A stretch of DNA of 64,000 bases from a bacterium. GTDB lineage: Bacteria > Electryoneota > RPQS01. Both the position numbers and the translations under genes were made by a program. The stretch is taken from NCBI GenBank assembly GCA_023382385.1, contig JAHDVH010000004.1:1-64000 (forward strand), given 5' to 3'. Shown here piece by piece: positions 17,401 to 25,847 of this stretch; the first letter of the stretch is position 1; every line of letters starts with the position of its first letter. The notes under the pieces were generated by a model. The model ran no database searches. It was not told the DNA's origin and saw only the letters and a program-made list of their open reading frames with translations.

Positions 17401-18106
17401 AGCCATGGTGTGCCCGTTCTGGGATGATTTGATTTCATATCTTGATACGCTCGAGCCGAACGACAATCTCGAGCACAGAATCTACACACGTCAAGACGGC
17501 AATCGGTTCATCGTTCAGTGGAGAACTTTGAATCGCGCGGGACTGAATCAGAGCATACCGAACGCCGATTCGTGCATCTTCCAAGTAGTGCTCGAGTATC
17601 CCGCCGGAAGCGGCGATGGCTCAATCCTGTTTCTCTACAATCAGATCGCAAATACCGACAGCCGCAATAACTATGGAACGGTCGGCATTCAGGATGAAAT
17701 GCATCTGCGCGGTATTGGTCTAACGTTTGCGAACAGCTACCTGCCTTCTGTTTCGCCGTTGGCCGCTGGACGAGCGATTCGATTTACGACGACACCGCCG
17801 GATTCATACCTTGATGCGGAGAATCCAACAGTCGGAGTGCCTTCAGCTTTTGCCTTCCATTCGGCGTATCCGAATCCCTTTAACCCCTCCACTGAATTGC
17901 GATTCGATCTCCCGCAAGGCGGTGTGACGGTGTTGAAGATTTATGATACTTTGGGGCGTGAAGTGGCAACGTTGATCGATGACCGCCTTGCAGCCGGGAC
18001 ACATGTCGCCCATTTTGACGCGTCAAGCTTGGGCTCCGGCGTTTACTTCGCACGGTTGATTTCCGGAACAAACACCGCCGTGCAGAAGATAGTTCTGCTG
18101 AAGTAA
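14429..18106 (+). CDS. Gingipain-like (peptidase C25) T9SS-sorted protein, catalytic His replaced
   Basis: A 1225-residue secreted protein: signal peptide (about 1-25), propeptide-like region, C25-like domain (about 190-560), an Ig-like domain (about 590-660), CARDB-like domains (about 670-890), a PDAYGY module from residue 896, and a T9SS sorting domain from residue 1147 (YPNPFNPSTE to a final KIVLLK). C25 enzymes are cysteine proteases such as gingipains and the T9SS sortase PorU. The Cys is kept (Cys459 in AIVCGSGNF), but the usual GHG is RGWAG with Trp426 in the His position. The Trp-to-Cys distance is 33, as between His211 and Cys244 of gingipain RgpB. It may be an inactive or altered homologue. 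A GTGAGG site precedes the ATG. Confidence 0.85.
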   Translation: MKTTRMARHGLWVLCLCFVASAYAGSDAEVARKTVLNASLSRTVMSYEFDQQEVVLQASLARELGDLSGCGSLLAIAGTGAPVAHVLNVELGEQVFSAMSLAQVPQSEQELIHVGEPAIVHGVRIVGVHASPLVMTESGLRTVRRVEFEITTSGGASVNEIWAPRPLHWAFMPMLRQMVDNLDDLNPLVSLDAPARLLVLGSTKLLTQDLAGQARYEEWLDLKRRKGYSVQIVTLAQIQQAFGDSTKIGIRNFVASTYNDPSLPPLVYATIIGDYNTSNTSFPTDLIVNPEHANETSVGDNYFFAVDGTDYISDVFHGRISGQSVAEYLAYFRKVVVYETTPVTDNPQWFRSLTAVAGNYADGSGTFPVTPVWNMNWAREYVMNNGCITDADTFYYHDNTESAGEWTEEIVQDINQGVCAVWYRGWAGSQAWQYPVLRIQDIQNLNVGGRFPAVWAIVCGSGNFAFPGGPCLGEKFTTGLGTPNAPNGAIVFYGASDLHTNTKHNNAMLAAMAQGLIVDGLRASGPLALAGKLEVYRQYPLERAPGDQVHFYGFHVFNILGDPETPLYFCEPGDFNVNYPPTLSQGETFFRVTVTNSSSGQPVPNAVVAARPSGASLSSWTSLTDAQGQANVPVSLTGASNMQLTVWRPEYVMYRNELSVAQLPRDPFIGESEFDAGEDGVPNPGETFQIRFNVLNHGTEAATWSLSTTAENDWCTVISGSATTPQIAPGSSALSSPITVHVADNMWNGAQPALNVSFDDGQMSVTRQFRFAVHAPDPHILALIVQDGDGVLSPGESANIAVRIKNMSQTNATALSATVHSFDNAISFTDNSLDWTNVNFGEETVSTTTITASIPGNVTQGRQIALRFVFSWNGVPYTFKQAILTAGAITPNVPTGPDAYGYYAYEDTDVGYSATPTYSWTELDPDFGGIGGTAFVVRDDTHEGLPLPAPFTFYGETYDSIFVCSNGWLSFGTATLPEFRNWEIPSPIGPPAMVCPFWDDLISYLDTLEPNDNLEHRIYTRQDGNRFIVQWRTLNRAGLNQSIPNADSCIFQVVLEYPAGSGDGSILFLYNQIANTDSRNNYGTVGIQDEMHLRGIGLTFANSYLPSVSPLAAGRAIRFTTTPPDSYLDAENPTVGVPSAFAFHSAYPNPFNPSTELRFDLPQGGVTVLKIYDTLGREVATLIDDRLAAGTHVAHFDASSLGSGVYFARLISGTNTAVQKIVLLK

Positions 18107-18138
18107 TCTTGTACACATTCCGTTGCAGATAACGAAGT

Positions 18139-18170
18139 GCGGGCCGTCCAAAGGACGGCCCGCTTATTCT
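18139..18170. terminator. Bidirectional terminator between the C25-like gene and mscS
   Basis: An 11-bp perfect stem GCGGGCCGTCC/GGACGGCCCGC (18139-18149 with 18153-18163), loop AAA, followed by TTATTCT. It lies between convergent genes. Confidence 0.75.
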
Positions 18171-18187
18171 CGAGGAGGCTCAAGCCT

Positions 18188-19294
18188 CTAAGAGGCGTGA
18201 GTGACTGATTTTGTGCCCAGGCTTTCTGGAAATCCCGCAATATGAAGCGTCTGTGTCGGGAAGGCAAACTCGACACCTATCCTTTCAAGCTCACGCTTGA
18301 TGTTCATCAAGAGCCTGTGCTGTGTTTCAAGAAACAACTGAAAGTCTGTGTCAACCGTGAAGCACTGGACAAGTATGTTTAGACTTGACGTGTCAAACTT
18401 GAAGAAATAGACGTGATGGGCATCCGTATGCAGACCTTCGTCCTCGACAATCAGCTGTCGAATACTTGCGATTGCCTCTTCGAGTTTTGCAGCCGGAGTG
18501 TCATAGGTAACCGCGATTTCCATGCGGATGCGGCGCTTCTCGCGACGACTAAAGTTCTCGATCGGTTTCGTCGTCAGATCCGAATTGGGCACTGTGATCA
18601 GGCTACGTTCAAACGTGCGGATGCGCGTGACACGGAGAGTCACTTCTTCAACGATTCCTTCGATTGATCCGACTTTTACGTAATCCCCCACAGCGAACGG
18701 CTTGTCCACAAAAATGACAATGCTTCCGAACACATTCGACAATGTGTCTTTAGCCGCGAGGGCCAGCGCGGCGCCGCCCAGTCCAATACCCGCAAGCAGC
18801 GACGTCACCGAGTAGCCGATGTTTTGAAGAGCAATGAGCGTCGCGACTATCCACATGACAACGACGATCGACTTGCGTCCCAACGGGATAATTCCTGCAA
18901 TCTGCGGATTGACCAGTTTGGCGCGCTCTTCAGCCGACTTCATGAATCCGCTGATCAGACGCACAATCAGCCAGAATCCGATAAAGATCGTCGCGGACTT
19001 CATGAAAGAGTAGAAGAACCTGTCGATGTCAACAGGTTCGGACGGAAGGGGAAGAACTGTCAGCGCGACCCAGAGTCCAAGAAAGAAGCACATCCAGGCA
19101 ACAGGACGCCGCACGGCTGCGAGAATGATATCATCGGCGTCCCCCTGCGTTCGTTCCGCGAGCTTCGCTAATCGACGGATTACGAGCATGGCGAGTTTCA
19201 TCAGAATCCAGCCACCCGCCAGCGCCGCGCCAGCCAAGATCCATTCTTCTAAAGTAATGTACCTAAACTGTTCAAGCAGGGAATCTTCTCGCAT
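18188..19294 (-). CDS. MscS-family mechanosensitive ion channel
   Basis: A 368-residue channel that opens under membrane tension to release solutes in osmotic downshock. Three to four hydrophobic helices fill the first 190 residues. The pore helix is GIGLGGAALALAAKDTLSN, followed by the beta domain with FAVGDYVKVGSIEGIVEEV, TVPNSDLTTKPIENFSRR and a C-terminal alpha/beta domain. AAGGAGAG lies just before the ATG. It starts 17 bases after the glycosyltransferase and is probably co-transcribed with it. Confidence 0.93.
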   Translation of the reverse strand: MREDSLLEQFRYITLEEWILAGAALAGGWILMKLAMLVIRRLAKLAERTQGDADDIILAAVRRPVAWMCFFLGLWVALTVLPLPSEPVDIDRFFYSFMKSATIFIGFWLIVRLISGFMKSAEERAKLVNPQIAGIIPLGRKSIVVVMWIVATLIALQNIGYSVTSLLAGIGLGGAALALAAKDTLSNVFGSIVIFVDKPFAVGDYVKVGSIEGIVEEVTLRVTRIRTFERSLITVPNSDLTTKPIENFSRREKRRIRMEIAVTYDTPAAKLEEAIASIRQLIVEDEGLHTDAHHVYFFKFDTSSLNILVQCFTVDTDFQLFLETQHRLLMNIKRELERIGVEFAFPTQTLHIAGFPESLGTKSVTHAS

Positions 19295-19310
19295 CTATCT
19301 CTCCTTGCCT

Positions 19311-20456
19311 CTATAAACTCTCAAGAATTCTCCGGCAGCGAGCTTCCCATGTATAGTCTCGCGCAACTTTCTGAAAAGCGCTGTCCGGCATGTCGGTCTC
19401 ATCACATCGCGCAAGCCCTTCTCGCAACGCCTGTTCCATCTCTTCGATGCTATCCGGTTCAAAAAGAATTGCGTCCTTTCGATTTTCAAGAACTTCAAGC
19501 ACTGTGGGAAAGGCGGGCCCGACAATCATCCGCCGCGCGGCCATATATTCAAACAACTTCATCGGTGAGCAGACCGATATCGTTGGCACCTTCCATGTCC
19601 ACATCATCAAAAGGATGTCTGAAGCGGCCAGCCAACGCGGTACCTCCTGATGCGCGATTCGCCCGACCAAGTGTGTATTCGACAGCTGTAACCGATTAAT
19701 CTCGCTTTGCCAAAAACGAATCTCTTGCTCGTCACCCCCGACGATGTAATACTCAGCATCGGACACCCGTTGCGCCGCGGCGAGGATCATGTTGATTCCC
19801 CGATCCCGCTTAAGTGCACCTGTATAGACAACGACCCGCTTGTTTGGACTTATGCCCAGCGCCATTCTGGCGGATAGCCTGCTTTGCGGGGCTCCAAACA
19901 GTTCCAAGTCAACTCCGTCATGAGCGGCTATCAATTTGCCGCGTGGCACGCCATAGCCTTCCCACACCCGCGCCAGAGCTCCGGAAATTGCGACAACCTT
20001 GACCAATTCGGGCCGCTTCGATGTGCGCACGATCAAACTTTGAAGCAATTTTCCGAGGAACTTGGAGCGTTTGTGCACATGTTCTTCGTGCGCTTCCCAG
20101 ATGAACGGCACGTTTGCCCGCGGCAGAAACGCAACCGACCAAGGATTGCGGCTGTAAATCAAGTCCTGTGGGTGCTTGCGAATTGCTTCGAGGGTTCCAG
20201 AAACACTGCCCAGGACCTCGAGACGACCGAAAATCTTCCTCCGTGGAACAAAGACAATCTTGAAACCGAGTTGCTCTCCGAAGAGATTCCGCGCCTGCAC
20301 GAGAGCGGTTTCGTCCGTATCAAACTCGTTTCGACGTGGAATGAAGAGTGTAACTTCGTGACCAAGTGCAGCAAAAGCTCGGCACATCTGCACGACTTGA
20401 ACAACGTTGGCTTCCACCGATGGGAAAGCGCGGCTATGGACGTAACCGATTCGCAA
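19311..20456 (-). CDS. Glycosyltransferase family 4-like protein
   Basis: A glycosyltransferase of GT-B fold, about 381 residues, transferring a sugar from an activated donor. The N-terminal domain begins RIGYVHSRAFPSVEAN. The donor-binding half shows VVYTGALKRDRGI, the PMKLFEYMAARRMIVG region with its conserved Glu, and EVLENRKDAILFEPD. The product (cell-surface glycan or other) is unknown. The start is uncertain: the frame has no ATG before the conserved region, so I use the TTG at 20456; a TTG at 20561 would translate through an intergenic hairpin. A weak promoter-like pair (TTGCGT, 17 bp, TACCTT) lies upstream. Confidence 0.85.
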   Translation of the reverse strand: MRIGYVHSRAFPSVEANVVQVVQMCRAFAALGHEVTLFIPRRNEFDTDETALVQARNLFGEQLGFKIVFVPRRKIFGRLEVLGSVSGTLEAIRKHPQDLIYSRNPWSVAFLPRANVPFIWEAHEEHVHKRSKFLGKLLQSLIVRTSKRPELVKVVAISGALARVWEGYGVPRGKLIAAHDGVDLELFGAPQSRLSARMALGISPNKRVVVYTGALKRDRGINMILAAAQRVSDAEYYIVGGDEQEIRFWQSEINRLQLSNTHLVGRIAHQEVPRWLAASDILLMMWTWKVPTISVCSPMKLFEYMAARRMIVGPAFPTVLEVLENRKDAILFEPDSIEEMEQALREGLARCDETDMPDSAFQKVARDYTWEARCRRILESL

Positions 20457-20527
20457 GGTAACTTTCGTGTTTGTTCGAATGGCAGAAGGTACACATTTCG
20501 TCCGCGATACGCAACTATCCAAATGCA

Positions 20528-20552
20528 GAGCGGGACGCTCTGCGTCCCGCTC
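20528..20552. other. Perfect 11-bp hairpin between the C25-like gene and the glycosyltransferase
   Basis: GAGCGGGACGC pairs with GCGTCCCGCTC around the loop TCT. It lies 23 bases after the stop of the 1668-residue gene. It lacks a T run but probably ends or stabilises that transcript. Confidence 0.55.
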
Positions 20553-20574
20553 CGTCAGCAATCATGGACCACTG

Positions 20575-23500
20575 CTACTTCAACAAAATCATCTTCGCAG
20601 AGCGAGTGAAATTCCCGCTTTCCAGTCGGTAGAAATACATACCAGAGGGGAGACCGGACGCATCAAACTGGACAGAGTGCGCCCCAGCCTGCTGCATCCC
20701 ATCCACTAATCGCGCGACCTCCTGGCCAGCCACGTTATAGACGGACAAGCGAGTCTGGTTCGTCTGCTTCAAGCTGTATTCAATCGTGGTTGTCGGGTTA
20801 AAGGGATTCGGGTAATTCTGACCAAGTGAGTATTCAAGCGGCAATAGATCATTACGAGGATCGTCACCGATCGCGGTCGCCACGTCCAAAGTCACAGGCA
20901 ATTCGATATCCATCTCGAGGACGGCATTGGACACGAAGAGCGAAACCGTATGCACTGCGGTGCGGAAGTTTGTCAGATTCGCCGTGAGCGTCACTTCCCG
21001 CGCCTGTCCGCCAGAGACCGTCGCCTGCGCCGGCGTTATGGTTGCCCAGTCTTGGACAAATTTCATCTGGTAGATCCCGAGCTTGTCGCCCGTCGAATGC
21101 TGCAGAACGCCGCCGAATGAAACCATCAGGTCATCATAGTCCGCCGTGACTGTACAGCCACCCGCTGTGTAATCAGAGCTTTCGAGCACGGCCACCGTCT
21201 GACGATCGTAGGTGGTTGGATGCATGCGGGTGACACGCGTTTGATTGGTCCCGCCGTCGCGGCTGAATATGTAGAGCTTATAGCCATCCGGATCCTGCGG
21301 CCACCAGGCAAGTCCTGTTATGGCCAGTTCACCCGGTCCGTCATTCACGACTTGTGCAAATATATTGCCGTCGCGGTCAATGGAGTAGATGTTCTGCGTA
21401 AAGTCGCCAATCCAGAATCTGTCCAACGCGGGGTCGTAAGCAATTGCACGGGTCGGATTCAGAGGGCTGGGGATTTGAACGACCACGTTGCCATTCAAAT
21501 CAATGCCGGTTATTGTGCCTGAGCCGTCCTGCGAGCCATAGAGGTAGGAGCCGTCGAAGGCGAGGTCATACCACCCGAATGGTGACGTAGAAGGCTGCGG
21601 GATCGCTGGCTCAACACGATTCCCTTCACGGTCAAAACGATAAATCCAGTTTGTTCCGGTCGGACCCGAACCTCCTGAGACAAACCAGAGGTCATTGACG
21701 AACTCACAGCCAAGCATCTGGAAGTCACCTGTCAATTCCGAAATATTGATGTACTGAACCGGACTCCAGTCATTGACGACTTCGCCATTTATCGTATGAG
21801 ACATCCGAATCTGATAATCGAGCGGGCCGTTGCCGTCATTGATGACGTTGAACGAGGCAGAACTCTGCTGTGGGTAGGCAATCGTCAGCGCCTGCGCAGA
21901 TAACTCCATTTCGGGATGAAGCATGCTGAAGTTGACGGTTACCGTGCTGTCCAAATCGACCAGCACTCCACTCACCGTGGACTCGTTGAAGCCAGACTTG
22001 TTCGCTCGCACCGTGTATTCGCCAATCAGCACGTTTTCAATCACGTATTGGCCGTTCGCGTCGGTCATATCACTGTAGTTAAACCCGTCAATCGTGACGC
22101 GGACGTCCTGCATCGGTTGACTGGTTTCCGCATCCGTGACCGTTCCCACAACTGTGCCAAACAACGCGCGGGCATCGGTCGTGATGAGGATGGCACGTCC
22201 CGCCTGAATTGTTGCACAGCCGGGCGAGTAGGTACTGCGATAGGCCAGCTGCAAGCCAATCAGTTGTGATTCGTCATGAATACCGACCGAAGAACCTGAA
22301 ATCTCAGTACCGAACGCTCCACTGGTGTTCATTGTCACGGTATTATACTGAATCAGAATCCTGCCGTTTCCGTCGAGTGTCGGCGTCAAGGATTGACCAT
22401 AGAGAATGACCTGGAAGTTTTGATTTGTGCTCCATCCGCTGCCGGAGGATGCTTTCCATTGCACAATCACGCGGTCGTTGGCCTGATCGTGATAGTACCA
22501 AACTCCCTGGCCTGCACCATTCGTCTTCAAGTCATCCCAGTAAGGAGCAATCATTGCGCGCGGCGCCGACTGTGCAGGGATGGGATAGTTACGGAAATGG
22601 TCGACCCAAGCTTGATTGCCAAATGCCACCCAACCGCTTGCGGTTATCGTCAAGGTATCATACTGCACGCCGTAGAACTGGAACGGGAACGGCAATTGAC
22701 GTGCCGTAGCATAAATCGAAGTGATCTGAGTCTTTTCACCCGGATCATTGAGATTCAAATTCGTCCCCAGACCTGTGCTGATATCAACCCAGTTGTAGTC
22801 AGGATGAAGTTCGTAGGCTACATCGACATTGTCATACGCATAATATCCGTAGGCATCCGGTCCACAGGGGTCCGTTCCTGCCGCGGATCCCACCGCCGCG
22901 TTGAAGAAGACCGTATCAGCGAATCCCCCGTTCCCCGTCACAATCAACGTCATCGGCGCCTGATGCCCGGGAAATGTCAGAGTGTTTGCACTTAAAGTGA
23001 AGCGATTTGCAGTATTTACTGCCGTGCCGCCAACAGCGATGTCAGGATAGCTGACGATTCCGGTTTCGACAGAGACAAACGGACTTCCCGAAATCAATCG
23101 CGCCGTGACACCTGTCATCGGCAATACGCCACGATTCCGGAGTGTCACACTCAAATCGCGGGTCTGACCCGGACCGAATGCACCCACGAAAGCGTGCGTC
23201 GAATACTGGATACGCGCCGCACGAACGCTCATATCCACAAGGCTAACCGTCGGCGTTCCAGACGAGGCAATCGCAAATCGCAATGGAACGATTTCGTTAT
23301 GCTGCAGGTCCTGACTCAATTGAAGTCGGAAAGGCGTCGCCCCCATCGCTGATTGACCCGGGGCCAGTGCCGGATAGGTAGAGGTGCCCGAGACCACCGT
23401 AGCTTTGCCATTGGTCGTTGTAAGTGTGGCGGTGATGCCAGTTACGGTAACTGACGTTCCGGAATTCTGCATTACGACGGCCAAATCCACAGTTTCGCCG

Positions 23501-25581
23501 GGATTCGGATTGCCGTCGCCATTGCCCGAGGTTCCGCCCGCATTGTCATCATCCACGGTCATCGTCAGGTAGCCGATGTTCTCACTGGCCGCGGCAACGC
23601 TCACGTTCGCCAAATAGGGCTTCATGTTGTGTTTCGTTGCGGTCAACAGCAGCGTGCCGGGCGAATCAACCGTAATCGGTAAAACAATGTCACCATTCGA
23701 GTTTGTCAGCCCACGAACGTAGCATTCTGTACCCTTCCACGCCGTCACCAACGCATCAGCCACCGGAGCACCAGACTGATTATCGCCAAGATGCACCGTC
23801 AACGAACGTGCACCAACATTCAGCGTGCCGGCATGTGTGGCGGCAACAACCTGCGGGGTCTCCGTCCAAATTGCCAGACCGGGATCTCCCATCAAGTTGA
23901 ACCAGCGCTGGAAGTTATTGGACTGCGACGAACCTGCGCCGAATGTCGGAACCAGCCAGGCCTTTGCGGCGTTCACGCAATGCGAAAGGTGTTCGATGCG
24001 CTGATTGGCAATTGCGTAGCACAACCCACCCGTCACACAAAGGTTTTCCGGCGGGTGCGTTCCTGCAGTTGCGGTGCCAAGGCCGCACACCGCTCCCTTG
24101 GGTGATGCTGCAGAACCTGCCAAGGCCCAGGACTCTGAAACTGCTACTCCGCTCTCAAACGATCCCGTTGCACAGGTTACAGTGAGCGAAATCGGAAGCT
24201 TCGCACCGTTATTGCACTGTCCTGCCACACTCGTGCTCATGCCCCCGATCCAACTTCCTCTCCACAAGAAGATGCTGCGCCCAGCGTTTATCTGCTGAAC
24301 GATTGTCGCGTCATTCACGGCGTCACTGGAATGCGTCAGGAGATACACGCTGTCGATTCCGGTATTGCGAATCAGCATATCCTGAAACCACTGAAACGTC
24401 GTATAGTTGGACGTCAACTCGCGTGCGATACCGGCATAGAGGAACGCCTTGCGGAACCATGTGGGGTCGTCCATGTGCGGATTGCGTTCATACGCAACCG
24501 TCTTGGCAAACAAGGTCGCAAAGTCTGAAGAAGAGGAGGCGCAGAAGCGACCCACGCCGATGTCTTCAATGTCATCCCCCGTGTTGCCCAGCGCGTAGCC
24601 GTGGTCATAGTCGCTCGATCCAGAAACCGGAATCCCGAAACTTGCCTGAGGGTCACCCATCAAACAGACGAATTCCACGCGATCCTCATCCTCAATATCC
24701 TGATTCTGGAAGTTCGCGCGGATGATATTCATAATCTGTGTCGCGGTCCAACTCGCCTGCTGATTTACCTCAACCAGGTGGCCGGAGCGCTTCTTCCACA
24801 GCACAAGGCTATCCACCCACTGATTGACCGCACCGTCTGTGCGGGCGAAAATCATGTAGGTTCCGGGCTTCGTCGTGGCGTCGTCCAGCGCGTGATCATC
24901 CAGATTTTCGATCAAGTGTTGATACATCGGCACGTACGACTTCGTGGGACGGCGAACGCGACCCAACTCATTCACCGATGGAAGGTCGTTGGGAACCAGA
25001 TCCACCTGAACATTGCCATATATGCGCGCCTGCCGCGTCACCGGATTGATTTGAACAGGGTAGATACGCACGGTCACAACACGGAAATCGCGCATGATCA
25101 TCGGCTCCGACATCTCCACGATATTCGGCGGATACCAGGCATTATCGCCGTAGATCATCGGATCCTTGACATCGCGGCGAAACTCATTTCCCTCTTCGAC
25201 ATAGGGGATCGCATTGATGTTCTCAACAAGATCAAACTCGGCTGCGCGAATTACCAGATCCACTCCACCCGTCTCAGGGATCCGGTAATACCGCGTCACG
25301 TGCGGCAGCGCCGGAGCCCCTTCATCAACGATCAAGCCTTCGCCGTCAATACCAAAGAAGTCGTAGGACTCAAAGTCCTTGACCAGCGTCTGGCGCTGAA
25401 GGTCTGAACCATCAAAAGCAATGGTCGTGAATTCTGGGCCGGTCTTGCTGACCGTTAGATTCGCCCCTTTGCCTTGATAGGTCGAATAAATGGGTGCGGT
25501 GTTCGCCTGCTCTGCCAACGCCGCACTGGCGAAAGCAAGTACGATGAGAGTGCGCGTGAACAGTCCTGTAATACTCGCCAT
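20575..25581 (-). CDS. Giant gingipain-like (C25) T9SS-sorted protein with propeller-like region, catalytic His replaced
   Basis: A 1668-residue secreted protein, started at the ATG at 25581 (GGAGGAG five bases upstream, then a signal peptide). Order: propeptide; C25-like domain (about 200-600); CARDB-like repeats; PDAYGY module from about residue 907; a carboxypeptidase-regulatory-like domain (GTVTDAETSQPMQDVRVTID) near 1145; a region of beta-propeller-like strands (about 1250-1480); and a T9SS sorting domain from residue 1590 ending KMILLK. Cys470 is present in VTCATGSF, but the His motif reads RGSWIGG, so Ser443 stands where GHG is expected. Like the 1225-residue paralogue it may be catalytically altered. 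It has its own promoter and a leader hairpin. Confidence 0.85.
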   Translation of the reverse strand: MASITGLFTRTLIVLAFASAALAEQANTAPIYSTYQGKGANLTVSKTGPEFTTIAFDGSDLQRQTLVKDFESYDFFGIDGEGLIVDEGAPALPHVTRYYRIPETGGVDLVIRAAEFDLVENINAIPYVEEGNEFRRDVKDPMIYGDNAWYPPNIVEMSEPMIMRDFRVVTVRIYPVQINPVTRQARIYGNVQVDLVPNDLPSVNELGRVRRPTKSYVPMYQHLIENLDDHALDDATTKPGTYMIFARTDGAVNQWVDSLVLWKKRSGHLVEVNQQASWTATQIMNIIRANFQNQDIEDEDRVEFVCLMGDPQASFGIPVSGSSDYDHGYALGNTGDDIEDIGVGRFCASSSSDFATLFAKTVAYERNPHMDDPTWFRKAFLYAGIARELTSNYTTFQWFQDMLIRNTGIDSVYLLTHSSDAVNDATIVQQINAGRSIFLWRGSWIGGMSTSVAGQCNNGAKLPISLTVTCATGSFESGVAVSESWALAGSAASPKGAVCGLGTATAGTHPPENLCVTGGLCYAIANQRIEHLSHCVNAAKAWLVPTFGAGSSQSNNFQRWFNLMGDPGLAIWTETPQVVAATHAGTLNVGARSLTVHLGDNQSGAPVADALVTAWKGTECYVRGLTNSNGDIVLPITVDSPGTLLLTATKHNMKPYLANVSVAAASENIGYLTMTVDDDNAGGTSGNGDGNPNPGETVDLAVVMQNSGTSVTVTGITATLTTTNGKATVVSGTSTYPALAPGQSAMGATPFRLQLSQDLQHNEIVPLRFAIASSGTPTVSLVDMSVRAARIQYSTHAFVGAFGPGQTRDLSVTLRNRGVLPMTGVTARLISGSPFVSVETGIVSYPDIAVGGTAVNTANRFTLSANTLTFPGHQAPMTLIVTGNGGFADTVFFNAAVGSAAGTDPCGPDAYGYYAYDNVDVAYELHPDYNWVDISTGLGTNLNLNDPGEKTQITSIYATARQLPFPFQFYGVQYDTLTITASGWVAFGNQAWVDHFRNYPIPAQSAPRAMIAPYWDDLKTNGAGQGVWYYHDQANDRVIVQWKASSGSGWSTNQNFQVILYGQSLTPTLDGNGRILIQYNTVTMNTSGAFGTEISGSSVGIHDESQLIGLQLAYRSTYSPGCATIQAGRAILITTDARALFGTVVGTVTDAETSQPMQDVRVTIDGFNYSDMTDANGQYVIENVLIGEYTVRANKSGFNESTVSGVLVDLDSTVTVNFSMLHPEMELSAQALTIAYPQQSSASFNVINDGNGPLDYQIRMSHTINGEVVNDWSPVQYINISELTGDFQMLGCEFVNDLWFVSGGSGPTGTNWIYRFDREGNRVEPAIPQPSTSPFGWYDLAFDGSYLYGSQDGSGTITGIDLNGNVVVQIPSPLNPTRAIAYDPALDRFWIGDFTQNIYSIDRDGNIFAQVVNDGPGELAITGLAWWPQDPDGYKLYIFSRDGGTNQTRVTRMHPTTYDRQTVAVLESSDYTAGGCTVTADYDDLMVSFGGVLQHSTGDKLGIYQMKFVQDWATITPAQATVSGGQAREVTLTANLTNFRTAVHTVSLFVSNAVLEMDIELPVTLDVATAIGDDPRNDLLPLEYSLGQNYPNPFNPTTTIEYSLKQTNQTRLSVYNVAGQEVARLVDGMQQAGAHSVQFDASGLPSGMYFYRLESGNFTRSAKMILLK

Positions 25582-25619
25582 CAAGTCTCCTCCATGTCGT
25601 CCAAAATGGATACGGGAAA

Positions 25620-25638
25620 GCCCGGTTCTGGACCGGGC
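25620..25638 (-). promoter_or_regulatory. Leader hairpin of the giant C25-like gene
   Basis: GCCCGGT (25620-25626) pairs with ACCGGGC (25632-25638). On the transcribed strand it is followed by TTTCCCG. It lies between the predicted transcription start (about 25648) and the ribosome site, so it could act as an attenuator or stabilise the 5' end. Confidence 0.4.
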
Positions 25639-25654
25639 CGGTCTAATTTGGGTT

Positions 25655-25683
25655 AAATTAACTATTCGTGATGGGCTGTGCAA
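25655..25683 (-). promoter_or_regulatory. Promoter of the giant C25-like gene, overlapped by a palindrome
   Basis: Minus strand TTGCAC (25683-25678), 17-base spacer, TAATTT (25660-25655). A 12-bp perfect palindrome GCAAGCGCTTGC (25680-25691) overlaps the -35 box, an arrangement typical of a repressor or activator site. A second inverted pair, TCAAGCGATT (25767-25776) and AATCGCTTGA (25838-25847), lies further upstream. Confidence 0.5.
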
Positions 25684-25847
25684 GCGCTTGCGGACTTATT
25701 CTCAGGCAAAATTTACGGGGCTTTCTCGCCACGCATATCTCATTCTTTACTTAAGTATTTAATTAATCAAGCGATTAAAGCGATCGGCGTGGAGCAAAAC
25801 CTCGTGGGTCTATCTCATGCCTCCTCTCAATACAAGCAATCGCTTGA

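Noticed and set aside
19884-20609. A 241-residue plus-strand frame opposite the glycosyltransferase
   Set aside because: Antisense to conserved glycosyltransferase motifs; no ribosome site or family resemblance.
24601-25407. A 268-residue plus-strand frame inside the giant C25-like gene
   Set aside because: It lies wholly antisense to a well-supported gene and reads as a shadow frame rich in His, Arg and Ile.
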